DNA from: Streptomyces sp. TLI_053 | Lineage (GTDB): Bacteria > Actinomycetota > Actinomycetes > Streptomycetales > Streptomycetaceae | Assembly (NCBI RefSeq): GCF_900105395.1 | Contig: NZ_LT629775.1 | Location: 1,550,001-1,614,000 of the forward strand | Direction of reading: 5' to 3' | DNA length: 64,000 nt | Part shown: positions 34,496 to 42,887 of the stretch, in pieces | How the letters are laid out: each line of letters starts with the position of its first letter | Position numbering within the stretch: the first letter of the stretch is position 1 | Program-made: the position numbers and the translations under genes | Notes under the pieces: model-generated | The model's database searches: none | The model's input: only the letters and a program-made list of their open reading frames with translations | What the model was told of the DNA's origin: nothing

Positions 34496-35826
34496 GCGGG
34501 GGTCCTCCCGGTGCTGACGGCCCGGTCGGCGGCCCAGAAGGTGCCGTCGGGGTAGGTGTAGGCGGCGATCGCCGCGGGGTACAGCTCGGCGGAGAAGCCC
34601 GGGGCGGTGGGGGCCAGGTAGCGGCCGTCACGGATCACGGTCGGGGTACGGAAGTGCTCGTGCAGGTGGTCGACGTACTCGATCGCCCGGTCCTCGGTGC
34701 TGCCGGAGAGTGCGACCCAGTCGAACATCGAGAGGTGCTGGACGAGTTCGCACAGGCCCACGCCACCGGCGTGCGGGCAGACCGGCACGCCGTACTTGGC
34801 GGCGAGCAGCAGGATCGCGAGGTTCTCGTTGACGCCTCCGACCCGGGCGGCGTCCAGTTGCAGCACGTCGATCGCGCCGGCCTGCAGCAGTTGCTTGAAG
34901 ACGATGCGGTTCTGGACGTGCTCGCCGGTCGCGACCCTGACCGGAGCGACGCCGCGCCGGACGGCGGCGTGGCCGAGGACGTCGTCGGGGCTGGTCGGCT
35001 CCTCGATCCAGTACGGGTCGAACGCGGCCAGCGCCCTGGTCCACTCGATCGCCTCGGGCACGTCCCAGCGCTGATTGGCGTCGAGCGCGATCCGGACGTC
35101 CGGACCGACGGCCGCGCGGGCGGTACGGCACCGCCGGACGTCGTCGGCCAGGTCCGCGCCGACCTTCAGCTTGATCTGGGTGAAGCCGTCCGCGACGGCC
35201 TGCTTCGCGAGCCGGGTCAGCTTCTCGTCGGAGTAGCCGAGCCAGCCGGGCGAGGTGGTGTAGGCGGGGTAGCCGTCGGCGCGCAACCGGGCCTCGCGGT
35301 CCGCCCGGCCGACGCGGCCGCGCCGCAGCAGGTCCAGGGCGTCGGCCGGGGTGAGCTCGTCGGACAGGTAGCGGAAGTCGACCTGGGAGACCAGCCATTC
35401 CGGCTCGGCGTCGGCCAGCAGCTTCCAGAGCGGGAGGCCGGCCCGCTTGGCGGCGAGGTCCCAGACCGCGTTGGTCACCGCGCCGATCGCCATGTGCATC
35501 ACCCCCTTCTCCGGTCCGAGCCAGCGCAGTTGGCTGTCACCGACGAGTTCGCGGTGGAGGCCGCCGGGGTCGGCGCACAGCTCGTCCACCGAGCGGCCGA
35601 GCACGTACGGGCGCAGTGCGTCGAGGGCGGCCACCTGGACGTCGTTGCCCCGGCCGATGGTGAAGGTGAAGCCGTGCCCCTCCGGGGCGTCGGCGGTGTC
35701 GGTACGCAGTACCAGGTAGGCCGCGGAGTAGTCCGGGTCGGGGTTCATCGCGTCCGAGCCGTCCAGGGAGCGGGAGGTCGGGAAGCGGATGTCGAAGGTG
35801 TCGACGGCGGTGATCCGCGCGTTCAT
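34492..35826 (-). CDS. L-fuconate dehydratase (enolase superfamily)
   Basis: 444 residues. Converts L-fuconate to 2-keto-3-deoxy-L-fuconate. Visible active-site residues: Lys219 and Lys221 (IKLKVG), metal ligands Asp249 (LDANQRW), Glu275 (WIEEP) and Glu302 (ATGEHVQNR), and the general base His352 (CPHAGGVGL). This KxK/D/E/E/H set and its spacing agree with the characterised FucD enzymes. The N-terminal capping region begins [20 protein letters not shown], typical of FucD. ATG 35826 has GGAGAG before it. The key diagnostic gene of operon A. Confidence 0.92.
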   Translation of the reverse strand: MNARITAVDTFDIRFPTSRSLDGSDAMNPDPDYSAAYLVLRTDTADAPEGHGFTFTIGRGNDVQVAALDALRPYVLGRSVDELCADPGGLHRELVGDSQLRWLGPEKGVMHMAIGAVTNAVWDLAAKRAGLPLWKLLADAEPEWLVSQVDFRYLSDELTPADALDLLRRGRVGRADREARLRADGYPAYTTSPGWLGYSDEKLTRLAKQAVADGFTQIKLKVGADLADDVRRCRTARAAVGPDVRIALDANQRWDVPEAIEWTRALAAFDPYWIEEPTSPDDVLGHAAVRRGVAPVRVATGEHVQNRIVFKQLLQAGAIDVLQLDAARVGGVNENLAILLLAAKYGVPVCPHAGGVGLCELVQHLSMFDWVALSGSTEDRAIEYVDHLHEHFRTPTVIRDGRYLAPTAPGFSAELYPAAIAAYTYPDGTFWAADRAVSTGRTPA

Positions 35827-35910
35827 GGTGCTCTCTCCGGGGTGCACGGGAGGGGGGCGGGCCGGGCCGGGGGAGGGCCGGGCCGGGGGAGGGTCAGGCC
35901 GGGGAGCGGG

Positions 35911-36765
35911 TCAGGCCCGGCCGAAGGTCTGGCGCTGGGTGCCCAGGCCGTCCACCGTGAGTTCCACGGTGTCGCCGGGGCGCAGGTACGGCGTGCCGGG
36001 CAGGCCGAGGGCGACGCCGGCGGGAGTACCGGTGTTGATCACGTCCCCCGGCTCGAGAGCCATGTACTGGCTCAGGTAGTGGACGACGTGGGCCACTCCG
36101 AAGATCATGTCCTTGGTCGAGCCGTCCTGCCGGGGAACGCCGTTGACGGACAGCCTGAGGCCGAGCGACTGCGGGTCGCCGACCTCGTCCGGGGTGACCA
36201 GCCAGGGCCCGAGCGGATTGAAGGTCGGGCAGGACTTGCCGAGGTCCCACTGCGAGGAGTGCTCCAGCTGGAACTCGCGCTCGGAGACGTCGTTGCTGAC
36301 GGCGAAGCCGGCGACGACCTCCGTCGCGGCCTCGGGAGAGGCCAGGTAGTGGGCCGGCCGGCCGATGACCACGGCCAGCTCGACCTCCCAGTCGGTCTTG
36401 ACCGAGCCGCGGGGGATCAGCACCTGGTCGTGCGGGCCGACCACGGTGGCGGGGTCCTTCATGAAGACCACCGGGCGGGCGGGGATCGGGGCCCCGGTCT
36501 CCTCGGCGTGGTCGCGGTAGTTGAGGCCGACACAGACCACCTTGCCGGGCCGGGCCACCGGCGGGCCGATCCGGGCGCCCGCCCCGACGGCGAGCTCCGG
36601 CAGCAGGCCGGCGGCCAGCGCGGCCCGGACCCGGGCGATCCCGCCGTCCGCGAGGAAGGCGCCGTCGATGTCGGCGGTGACGGACGAGAGGTCGACGGTC
36701 CGGCCGTCGTCCGTCCGGAGGGCGGGCCGTTCCTGCCCGGCCGGGCCGATCCTCAACAGTTTCAC
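35911..36765 (-). CDS. FAH-family hydrolase, probable 2,4-diketo-3-deoxy-L-fuconate hydrolase
   Basis: 284 residues of the fumarylacetoacetase/acylpyruvase fold. GKVVCVGLNYRDHAEETG, VVFMKDPATVVGP, the metal-binding TDWEVELAVVIG (ExE) and SNDVSERE, and GDVINTGTPAGV are seen. In the L-fucose route it cleaves the diketo acid to pyruvate and L-lactate. The start is taken as GTG 36765 because AAAGGGGAT lies just before it. An ATG five codons earlier (36780) overlaps the proposed operator and has no ribosome site. First gene of operon A. Confidence 0.85.
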   Translation of the reverse strand: MKLLRIGPAGQERPALRTDDGRTVDLSSVTADIDGAFLADGGIARVRAALAAGLLPELAVGAGARIGPPVARPGKVVCVGLNYRDHAEETGAPIPARPVVFMKDPATVVGPHDQVLIPRGSVKTDWEVELAVVIGRPAHYLASPEAATEVVAGFAVSNDVSEREFQLEHSSQWDLGKSCPTFNPLGPWLVTPDEVGDPQSLGLRLSVNGVPRQDGSTKDMIFGVAHVVHYLSQYMALEPGDVINTGTPAGVALGLPGTPYLRPGDTVELTVDGLGTQRQTFGRA

Positions 36766-36773
36766 GGCATCCC

Positions 36774-36921
36774 CTTTCATCGGATGTCTGACAGCTCGAA
36801 CCCTATGCATCGATCGGGTTCCACAGCAAGCATTCATCCGATGTCTGAGCGGAAGAGTAGGAATAAATAACGTCAAATGACCCCAACTACGCGAGGAGAC
36901 GACCATAAGATCCGATGAAAG
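36774..36921 (-). promoter_or_regulatory. Operator cluster for L-fucose operon A
   Basis: Three copies of a CATC[C/G]GATG element lie upstream of the FAH gene: CTTTCATCGGATGTCTGA (36774-36791), TTCATCCGATGTCTGAG (36833-36849) and, inverted, GATCCGATGAAAG (36909-36921). A GAACCC/GGGTTC dyad sits between the first two (36798-36803, 36816-36821). The region is markedly AT-richer than its surroundings. This is the expected pattern for a FadR/GntR operator, and the regulator gene lies next upstream. Confidence 0.65.
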
Positions 36922-37021
36922 TCCGGCCGGACCCTTGTCACCGCTGTACGCCCGGCCTAGCCTGCTCGCAGCGGCCCCGCACCAGGTCCTCGGACGATCA
37001 CGGGGACCGGGGCCGCGCCGC

Positions 37022-37071
37022 GGGTGCCGGCCGTCGTCGGCAACGAGGGCCCCCGACGACGGCCGGCACCC
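37022..37071 (-). terminator. Strong stem-loop downstream of the FadR-type regulator
   Basis: A perfect 19-bp inverted repeat (37022-37040 with 37053-37071, arm GGGTGCCGGCCGTCGTCGG) with a 12-base loop, about 90 bases past the gene's stop codon. Confidence 0.8.
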
Positions 37072-37100
37072 CACCTTCGACCCGGTGCGCGACCCGGCGG

Positions 37101-37185
37101 ACCGGCCCGGAGCGCGGTGCGCAGCCCGGCAGGACCGGCGGACCGGCGGACCGGCGGACCGGCTCAGAGCGCAGTGCGCAGCCAG
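37101..37185. repeat. GGACCGGC tandem array flanked by a partial copy of the regulator's 3' end
   Basis: Four perfect GGACCGGC units (37132-37163) end exactly where the GntR gene's stop codon begins. A 28-base segment covering the gene's last codons (37158-37185) has a near copy, about 24-25 of 28 bases, at 37101-37128 on the other side of the array. This looks like slippage or duplication at the gene end. Confidence 0.7.
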
Positions 37186-37835
37186 CGGGTGATGCTCGCG
37201 ACGTGCACGGTGGACCAGGCCCGGGCCGTCTCCGCATCGCGCTGCTCCAGCGCGTCCACGATGGCGGTGTGCTCGGCCAGGGTCCGGGCGACCGCGTCCT
37301 GCTGGGTGATCCCCCGCCAGAGCCGGGCCCGGACGGTCGGCGCCGAGACGGTGTCCAGCAGCGAGCAGAGCAACGGGATGCCCGCCGCCTCGGCGATCCG
37401 CCGGTGGAACTCCAGGTCGGAGGCGACCAGTTCCTCCACCCCCGGCTGTTCACCGAGCCCGGCCAACAGCTGCCGCAGGCCGTCGAGCTGCTCCGGCGTG
37501 ATCCGCTGGGCGGCCATCGCCGTGGCGGCGGGCTCCAGGATGCCGCGCACCTGGAAGGCCTGGAGCGCGGTGTCGTCGCGGTGGAAGTCCAGGACGAAGG
37601 AGACCGCCTCCAGCAGTTCCTGCGGCTCCAGACTGCTCACGTACGTGCCGTCGCCCTGGCGGACGTCCAGGATGTTCAGCAACGACAGGGCCTTGACCGC
37701 CTCGCGCAGCGAGTTCCGGGAGAGCCCGAGTTCGGCCGCCAGGTCGGCCTCCCTGGGCAGCCGGTCCCCCGGCCGCAGCGCACCGGAGACGATCATCTCC
37801 TTGATCTTCCCGATTGCCTCGTCCGTGACGGCCAC
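37164..37835 (-). CDS. FadR-subfamily GntR regulator of the L-fucose operon
   Basis: 223 residues. The N-terminal winged helix-turn-helix has GALRPGDRLPREADLAAELGLSRNSLREAVKAL and QGDGTYVSS. The C-terminal FCD domain (from about 95) carries the metal/effector ligands in LEFHRRIAEAAG and LAEHTAIVDALEQRD. FCD regulators respond to sugar acids or carboxylates; L-fuconate or KDF is the obvious candidate effector. Start taken as GTG 37835 with GAGGGG eight bases upstream. A motif copy in its own upstream region suggests autoregulation. Same orientation as operon A. Confidence 0.88.
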   Translation of the reverse strand: MAVTDEAIGKIKEMIVSGALRPGDRLPREADLAAELGLSRNSLREAVKALSLLNILDVRQGDGTYVSSLEPQELLEAVSFVLDFHRDDTALQAFQVRGILEPAATAMAAQRITPEQLDGLRQLLAGLGEQPGVEELVASDLEFHRRIAEAAGIPLLCSLLDTVSAPTVRARLWRGITQQDAVARTLAEHTAIVDALEQRDAETARAWSTVHVASITRWLRTAL

Positions 37836-37851
37836 CCGACACACCCCTCGA

Positions 37852-37866
37852 CAGATCCGATGTCTG
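37852..37866. promoter_or_regulatory. Operator-like site between the regulator and the sugar-binding lipoprotein gene
   Basis: CAGATCCGATGTCTG, a CAGA/TCTG dyad containing the same TCCGATGTCTG core as the sites upstream of operon A. It lies in the divergent promoter region of the FadR-type gene and the lipoprotein gene at 37931. Confidence 0.55.
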
Positions 37867-37930
37867 CCCCAGTATGCCGTGCCCGCGCCCGTGGCAGGGG
37901 CCCGGCGCATCCCCGTCCCCGGAGGCTCCC

Positions 37931-38965
37931 GTGCGCAACGTCCGTCGCTCCCTGCCCGTCCCGGTGCTGGCCACCGCGCTGCTGCTGACCTCCTGTACCG
38001 GGAGCGGCGGCGGGCCGGCCGCGGCCGGTCCACCGAGGATCGCCGTGGACATTCCTCGGAGCGACTCCGACTTCTGGAACAGCTTCGGCGCACGGCTGGC
38101 CGAGGACCGCGGCGGACCGGACACCGAGTTGCTGCCCGTCACCTTCTCCGACGGCGACGTCCACCGGCTGGTGGACCACCTCGGGGAGTTCCGACGGGCG
38201 GGTGCCCGCGCGGTGGTGGTCGCCCCGCAGGACACCCGGGCCGCCGCGGCCGACCTCGACCGCCTCACCGCGGCGGGCATCGGGGTGATCAGCGTGGACA
38301 CCCGCCCGGAGGCCGGATCGGTCTACATGGTGGTGCGGGCCGACAACCGGGCCCACGGCACCAGGGCCTGCGAGTTCCTCGGCGGCCGGCTCGGCGGCCG
38401 GGGCAGCCTGGTGGTGCTCCAGGACTCGCTGGACTCGGTGAACAGCTACGAGCGCTCGCAGGCCTTCGGCCGCTGCCTGCAGACCTCCTACCCCGGGACG
38501 ACGGTCCACCGCGTCGACACCGGCGGCAGCCCGAAGAAGGCCGCCGAGGGCCTCGCCCAGCTGCTGGCCACCGACCCCGGGCTGGGCGGGATCTACCTCC
38601 AGGGCGGCAGCGTCTTCCTGGAGCCGGTACTGGAGACCCTCCAGGCACGCGGCCGACTCGTCCCCGCCGGACGCCCGGGCCATCTCACCGTCGTCTCCAA
38701 CGACGGCACGCCGGCGGAGCTGGCGGCCATCCGGAGCGGGCTGATCGACGCCACCGTCTCGCAGCCCGTCGACCTGTACGCCCACTACGCGCTCGTCTAC
38801 GCCCGGGCCGCCGCGGCCGGTCAGCACTTCGCTCCGGGACCGACGGACCACGGCTCGACCGTCGTCACCCTTCCCAACGGCCTGGAGGACCAGCTCCCCG
38901 CCACCCTGGTCACCCGCCAGAACGCCGACGACCCGACCCTGTGGGGCAACCGGAGGACCCGCTAG
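37931..38965 (+). CDS. Sugar-binding lipoprotein (periplasmic-binding-protein type), orphan
   Basis: 344 residues. Signal peptide with lipobox ATALLLTSC, so the protein is lipid-anchored outside the membrane. The fold is of the LacI/ribose-binding type (Peripla_BP_4): PPRIAVDIPRSDSDFWNSFG, AVVVAPQDTRAAAADLDRL, GVISVDTRP, GIYLQGGSVFLEPVLETL, VSNDGTPAELAAIRSGLIDATVSQP. No permease or ATPase gene adjoins it, so it may serve a transporter encoded elsewhere or act as a sensor. The start is GTG 37931 with GGAGG five bases upstream. Its divergent promoter holds an operator-like site shared with the L-fucose genes. Confidence 0.85.
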   Translation: MRNVRRSLPVPVLATALLLTSCTGSGGGPAAAGPPRIAVDIPRSDSDFWNSFGARLAEDRGGPDTELLPVTFSDGDVHRLVDHLGEFRRAGARAVVVAPQDTRAAAADLDRLTAAGIGVISVDTRPEAGSVYMVVRADNRAHGTRACEFLGGRLGGRGSLVVLQDSLDSVNSYERSQAFGRCLQTSYPGTTVHRVDTGGSPKKAAEGLAQLLATDPGLGGIYLQGGSVFLEPVLETLQARGRLVPAGRPGHLTVVSNDGTPAELAAIRSGLIDATVSQPVDLYAHYALVYARAAAAGQHFAPGPTDHGSTVVTLPNGLEDQLPATLVTRQNADDPTLWGNRRTR

Positions 38966-41463
38966 AGCCCCCAGTCCGGAACGGCGCCGGGCTGCTGTTC
39001 CGCCCAGATCACCTTGCCGCGGTCGGTGTAGCGGGTGCCCCAGCGACGGGTCATCTGGGCCACCATGAACAACCCGCGGCCGCCCTCGTCGGTGATCCGG
39101 GCGTGCCGCAGCCTCGGCGAGGTGCTGCTGCCGTCCGCCACCTCGCACACCAGGAAGGTGTCGTGGAGCAGCCGCAGCCGGATCGGCTCCCCGCCGTAGC
39201 GGACGGCGTTGGTGACCAGCTCGCTGACCACCAGCTCGGTGGTCAGCTCCAGCTCCTCCAGACCCCACGCGCGCAGCGTCCGCACAGCCATCGCCCGGGC
39301 CTCCCGCACCACCGCGGGATCGGACAGCAGGTCCCAGGAGGCCACCCGGTCCTGCCCCAGGACGTGCGTGCGGGCGAGCAGCAGGGCCGCGTCGTCCGCC
39401 GCGGGGCCCGGCGGAAGAGCCGCCAGGGTGCGCTCGCACAGGTCGTCGAGCGGACTTCCCGGGTGCTCGCCGAGCACCGCGCGCAGAGCCTCCTGACCCG
39501 CCCCCGGGTCCCGGTCGGGCCCGGTCAGCAGGCCGTCCGTGTACAGGGCGATCACCGTACCCTCGGGCAGCGTGGTGCGGTGTGCCTCGAACGGCAGCGA
39601 GCCGAGACCCAGCGGCGGGCCACCGGGCAGGTCCGCGAAGGTGACCGTCCCGTCGGGAGCGACCAGGGCGGGTGCCGGGTGGCCGGCCCTCGCCATCACA
39701 CAGCTGCGGTCCACGGGGTCGTAGACGACGTACAGACAGCTCGCCCCGAGCACGGCCGCGGCGGCGGAGGTGTCGTCCGACGGCCCGTACCCCGCCCTGT
39801 CCGCTGTCCCGCCCACCACCTCGCCCACCACGCCGGCCGCGCCGCCGGTCCGGGCCTCGGCCTCCTCGTCGATCAGGCGCAGGACCAGGTCGTCGAGGTG
39901 GGCGAGCAGCTCCTCCGGCGGCAGGTCGGTGCCCGCCAGGGTGCGGACCGCCATCCGCAGCCGGCCCATGGCGGCGGCCGCGGCGAGGCCGTGGCCGACC
40001 ACGTCCCCGGCCACCAGCGCCACCCGGGCACCGGAGAGCGGGATGGCGTCGAACCAGTCGCCGCCCGCCCCGGCCGGTCCCCGAGCCGGTCGGTACCGTG
40101 CCGCGACGTCCATCGTGGTGCCGCCCCTGGTCAGCTTGGGCAGCAGGCTGCGCTGCAGGGTCACCGAGGCCAGCCGCTCCCGGGTGTACCGGCGGGCGTT
40201 GTCCAGCGCGAGGGCCGCCCGGGAGACGAACTCCGCGGCCAGCGGCAGGTCCGCGGGTTCGAAGCGCTCACTCCCCCGGCCGCGCAGCAGCAGCACCACG
40301 CCCAGACAGGCCCCGCGGGCCCGGATCGGGACCGCCATCGCCGACCTCAGGCCGAACTCCCGGACGCGCTCGACCCGGACCAGCTCGCCGGACGGCCAGC
40401 CGTCCCCGTCCGGGTCGACGACCGCCCGAAGCACCGGCGCGCCCTCGGTGATGCTCCGCGCCGCGGGCGAGTCCTCGGTGTACCCGGACGGCTCCCCCAC
40501 CGCGACCGCGGCCTCGGGCGTGCCCTCGCGCACCGAACGGTGGGCGACCCGGACCAGCCGGGGGGCACCGCCCCCGGGAGCGGCGGGCTCGTCGCCCCGC
40601 AGGACCTCCGGGAAGAGGTCGACGGCGATGAAGTCGGCGAGCGCCGGCACACCGCAGACCGTCAGCTCCTCGGCGGTGCGGCCGATGTCGAGGCTGCGCC
40701 CGATCCGGGAGCCGGAGGCGGTGAGCAGCGAGAGCCGGTCCTGGGCGCGCTGGCGCTCCGTCACGTCGGTGCCCATGTAGCAGACGCCCAGGGTCCGGCC
40801 GTCCCGGTCGTCGAGCCGGAAGAAGGAGGTCGCGTAGACCCGTTCCCGTTCGGTGTCGGCCGGGGTGTGACCCCGGTACTCGAAGCCGAGCACCGGCTCG
40901 CCGGTCTCCAGGGCGTGCCGGAGCTGCTCCTCCATGGCCTCGGGCTGGAGTCCGGGCAGAACGTCCGCGACCCGCCGGCCGACGCGATGCGCCAACGGTA
41001 CCCCGGCCATCCGCTCCAGGGTCCGGTTGAGCCAGACGTAACGCAGTTCGGTGTCCAGGACGGCGATCCCGTAGGGCAGTTCGGTGAGGAAGCGGTCCAG
41101 CACGGCGCTGCTGACGGACCACCAGGGCGAGCCGGTCAGGTCGATCGCGGAGACGATCGAGGACCGGGTGCCGCCGGTTCCGTCGAGCGGGGTGACCCGG
41201 ACGCCGAGCGGAATCCGGTGCCCGTCCCGGTGGCGGCCCCCGGCGTGGCCGGTCCAGGCGGCGGCGTGCCCCGCCGGCAGGTCCAGGAAGTCCGCGAGCG
41301 GGCGGCCGAGGGACTCCGCCGCGGTCCGGCCGAGCAGCCGCTCGGCGCGCGGACCCCACCAGGTGATCCGCCCGCTCCCGTCGACCGCGAGGGCGACGAC
41401 GTCGGGCAGGTCGACCGGGGAGTCGCCCGGGGCGGGCGGTCCGTCGCTGCCGGGGGTGTTCAT
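38962..41463 (-). CDS. SpoIIE phosphatase fused to RsbW-like kinase domain, with PAS-PAS-GAF input
   Basis: 833 residues. Two PAS domains (about 20-120 and 125-245, the second with LPYGIAVLDTELRYVWLNRT), a GAF domain (250-430), a PP2C/SpoIIE phosphatase (445-650) with GGDWFDAIPL, LVAGDVVGHGLAAAAAMGR, MARAGHPAPALV and LYTDGLLTGPD, and a C-terminal HATPase (690-833) with LVVSELVTNAVRYGG and EGGRGLFMVAQMTRRWG, related to anti-sigma kinases. One polypeptide thus has opposing phosphatase and kinase modules for an anti-anti-sigma switch. Its stop codon overlaps the stop codon of the convergent lipoprotein gene in a shared CTAG. Confidence 0.92.
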   Translation of the reverse strand: MNTPGSDGPPAPGDSPVDLPDVVALAVDGSGRITWWGPRAERLLGRTAAESLGRPLADFLDLPAGHAAAWTGHAGGRHRDGHRIPLGVRVTPLDGTGGTRSSIVSAIDLTGSPWWSVSSAVLDRFLTELPYGIAVLDTELRYVWLNRTLERMAGVPLAHRVGRRVADVLPGLQPEAMEEQLRHALETGEPVLGFEYRGHTPADTERERVYATSFFRLDDRDGRTLGVCYMGTDVTERQRAQDRLSLLTASGSRIGRSLDIGRTAEELTVCGVPALADFIAVDLFPEVLRGDEPAAPGGGAPRLVRVAHRSVREGTPEAAVAVGEPSGYTEDSPAARSITEGAPVLRAVVDPDGDGWPSGELVRVERVREFGLRSAMAVPIRARGACLGVVLLLRGRGSERFEPADLPLAAEFVSRAALALDNARRYTRERLASVTLQRSLLPKLTRGGTTMDVAARYRPARGPAGAGGDWFDAIPLSGARVALVAGDVVGHGLAAAAAMGRLRMAVRTLAGTDLPPEELLAHLDDLVLRLIDEEAEARTGGAAGVVGEVVGGTADRAGYGPSDDTSAAAAVLGASCLYVVYDPVDRSCVMARAGHPAPALVAPDGTVTFADLPGGPPLGLGSLPFEAHRTTLPEGTVIALYTDGLLTGPDRDPGAGQEALRAVLGEHPGSPLDDLCERTLAALPPGPAADDAALLLARTHVLGQDRVASWDLLSDPAVVREARAMAVRTLRAWGLEELELTTELVVSELVTNAVRYGGEPIRLRLLHDTFLVCEVADGSSTSPRLRHARITDEGGRGLFMVAQMTRRWGTRYTDRGKVIWAEQQPGAVPDWGL

Positions 41464-41554
41464 GCGAGTCCGTCCCCTCGCCGTCCCCCCGCCTGTCGGT
41501 CGGTCCCCCCGATTATAGATTTCGCCCATGGATTCCGCTGTCCCGCCGGAAGGG

Positions 41555-41640
41555 CCGGGCCGGACGCGCGGGGCGGGACGCGCGGAGCGGGACGCGCCGG
41601 GCCGGACGCGCGGGGCGCCGGGCCCGCGCGCGGTGGTCCG
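41555..41640. repeat. GGACGCGCGGGGCG-type tandem repeats
   Basis: Four to five imperfect copies of CGGACGCGCGGGGCGGGACGCGCGG-type units fill the gap between the phosphatase gene and the end of operon B. No gene is seen; they may help terminate operon B. Confidence 0.55.
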
Positions 41641-41657
41641 CAGTCCCCGGACCGCGC

Positions 41658-42518
41658 TCAGCCCTCCCCGAGCGCCGCCCGGAGCCGGTAGACCCGGGTC
41701 GCGGTACCGGCGAACACCTCGGCGCGCTCGGCGGCGGTGAGCCGGTCCGCCAGCCGCTCGGCGGTCGCCACCACTTCGGCGTATCCGGCCGCCAGCGTGC
41801 AGACCGGCCAGTCGGAGCCGAACATGACGCGCTCCGGGCCGAAGGAGTCGAGCGCGACGTCCGCCCAGGGCCGCAGCCCGTCGACCGTCCAGTGCCGCCG
41901 GTCGGCCTCGGTGACCAGGCCGGAGAGCTTGCCAGAGGTGTTCGGCAGCCGGGCGAACTCCCGCAGCCGCCCGGCCCACGGCTCCGTCCCGCCCCGGGCG
42001 ACCGGTGGCTTGCCCAGGTGGTCCAGGACGAATCGCAGCCCGGGGAGCGCGGCGGCGGCGGCGGTCGCCGCCGGGAACTGGTCCGGGGTGATCACCAGGT
42101 CGTAGGCGAGGCCGGCGTCCGCCACCGCCGCGAGCCCGCGCAGCACCTCCGGCCGCAGCATCCACTCCGGGTCCGGTTCGAGCTGGACCTGGTGACGGAT
42201 GCCGACCAGCCGGTCACCGCCCGGCCCGGCCGCCAGCTCGGCGAGCCGCTCGGCCACGTCCGGGCGGGTCAGGTCGGTCCAGCCGACCACACCGGCGACC
42301 AGCGGGTCCCCGGCGGCGAGCCGGAGCAGTTCCGGGGTCTCCCACTCCTCGGTCACGGTCTGCACCACGACCGTCGCCCGCACCCCGGCGGCGCGGGCGA
42401 GCGGGCGCAGCCGGTCGGCGCCGAAGACCCGGCGCAGCGGCGCGAGCTCCGGCGCGTCGAGCCAGGCGTGGCGGCGGGCGAGCGGGTCCCAGACGTGGTG
42501 GTGGGCGTCGACGGTCAC
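41658..42518 (-). CDS. Amidohydrolase, probable L-fuconolactonase
   Basis: 286 residues of the amidohydrolase-2 (TIM-barrel) family. Metal/catalytic pieces: VDAHHHVWDP at the N-terminus, GIRHQVQLEPD, FVLDHLGKP and MFGSDWPVC with the conserved Asp. Characterised relatives hydrolyse L-fucono-1,5-lactone or L-rhamnono-lactone. It provides the lactonase step missing from operon A. The GTG start overlaps the mutarotase stop (GTGA). Last gene of operon B. Confidence 0.85.
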   Translation of the reverse strand: MTVDAHHHVWDPLARRHAWLDAPELAPLRRVFGADRLRPLARAAGVRATVVVQTVTEEWETPELLRLAAGDPLVAGVVGWTDLTRPDVAERLAELAAGPGGDRLVGIRHQVQLEPDPEWMLRPEVLRGLAAVADAGLAYDLVITPDQFPAATAAAAALPGLRFVLDHLGKPPVARGGTEPWAGRLREFARLPNTSGKLSGLVTEADRRHWTVDGLRPWADVALDSFGPERVMFGSDWPVCTLAAGYAEVVATAERLADRLTAAERAEVFAGTATRVYRLRAALGEG

Positions 42519-42826
42519 AGCTGCCACACCACCGGCAGCGCGGCGGCGGCGCCGCCGGCCGAGTAGTCGTGGGCGACGTCGAGGAGCTCGGCCATCCGGA
42601 CCTGCCAGGCGGTGTTGACGGGGAGACGTTCCAGGGCGGCGATCAGGGCGGCGTAGTCCTCGCAGTCGAGGACGTGGAAGAGCTCGGCGCCGCTGCGCCA
42701 GATCGTCCACCCGGTGGCTCCGGCTGCCCGCATGGCCTCGGTCAGTTCGACCGGGACGGCGCGGTGGGCGTCCTCGTACTCGGCGACGCGGTCGGGGCGG
42801 ACGCGGGTGTGCAGGGCGATTCTCAT
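42515..42826 (-). CDS. L-rhamnose/L-fucose mutarotase-type protein
   Basis: 103 residues, ferredoxin-like alpha+beta fold of the RhaM family: MRIALHTRVRPDRVAEYEDAH, MRAAGATGWTIWRSGAELFHVLDCEDY and a final WQVRMAELLDVAHDYS. Mutarotases interconvert sugar anomers so that dehydrogenases receive the right one. The Tyr of VAEYEDAH and the WTIW segment match conserved family positions. ATG 42826 has GGAG before it; the stop is coupled to the lactonase start. Confidence 0.87.
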   Translation of the reverse strand: MRIALHTRVRPDRVAEYEDAHRAVPVELTEAMRAAGATGWTIWRSGAELFHVLDCEDYAALIAALERLPVNTAWQVRMAELLDVAHDYSAGGAAAALPVVWQL

Positions 42827-42887
42827 CGGGGCTCCGGCGGGATCGGGGGCCGGCCCGCGGGCGGGCCGGCCCCGGTGGGCGGTGGGG

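Noticed and set aside
37132..37163. Possible attachment site or CRISPR-like array
   Set aside because: Simple 8-base tandem repeats without integrase, tRNA or spacers.
37024..41691. A 1555-codon open frame on the plus strand
   Set aside because: Antisense to the FadR-type and SpoIIE genes; no recognisable domain.
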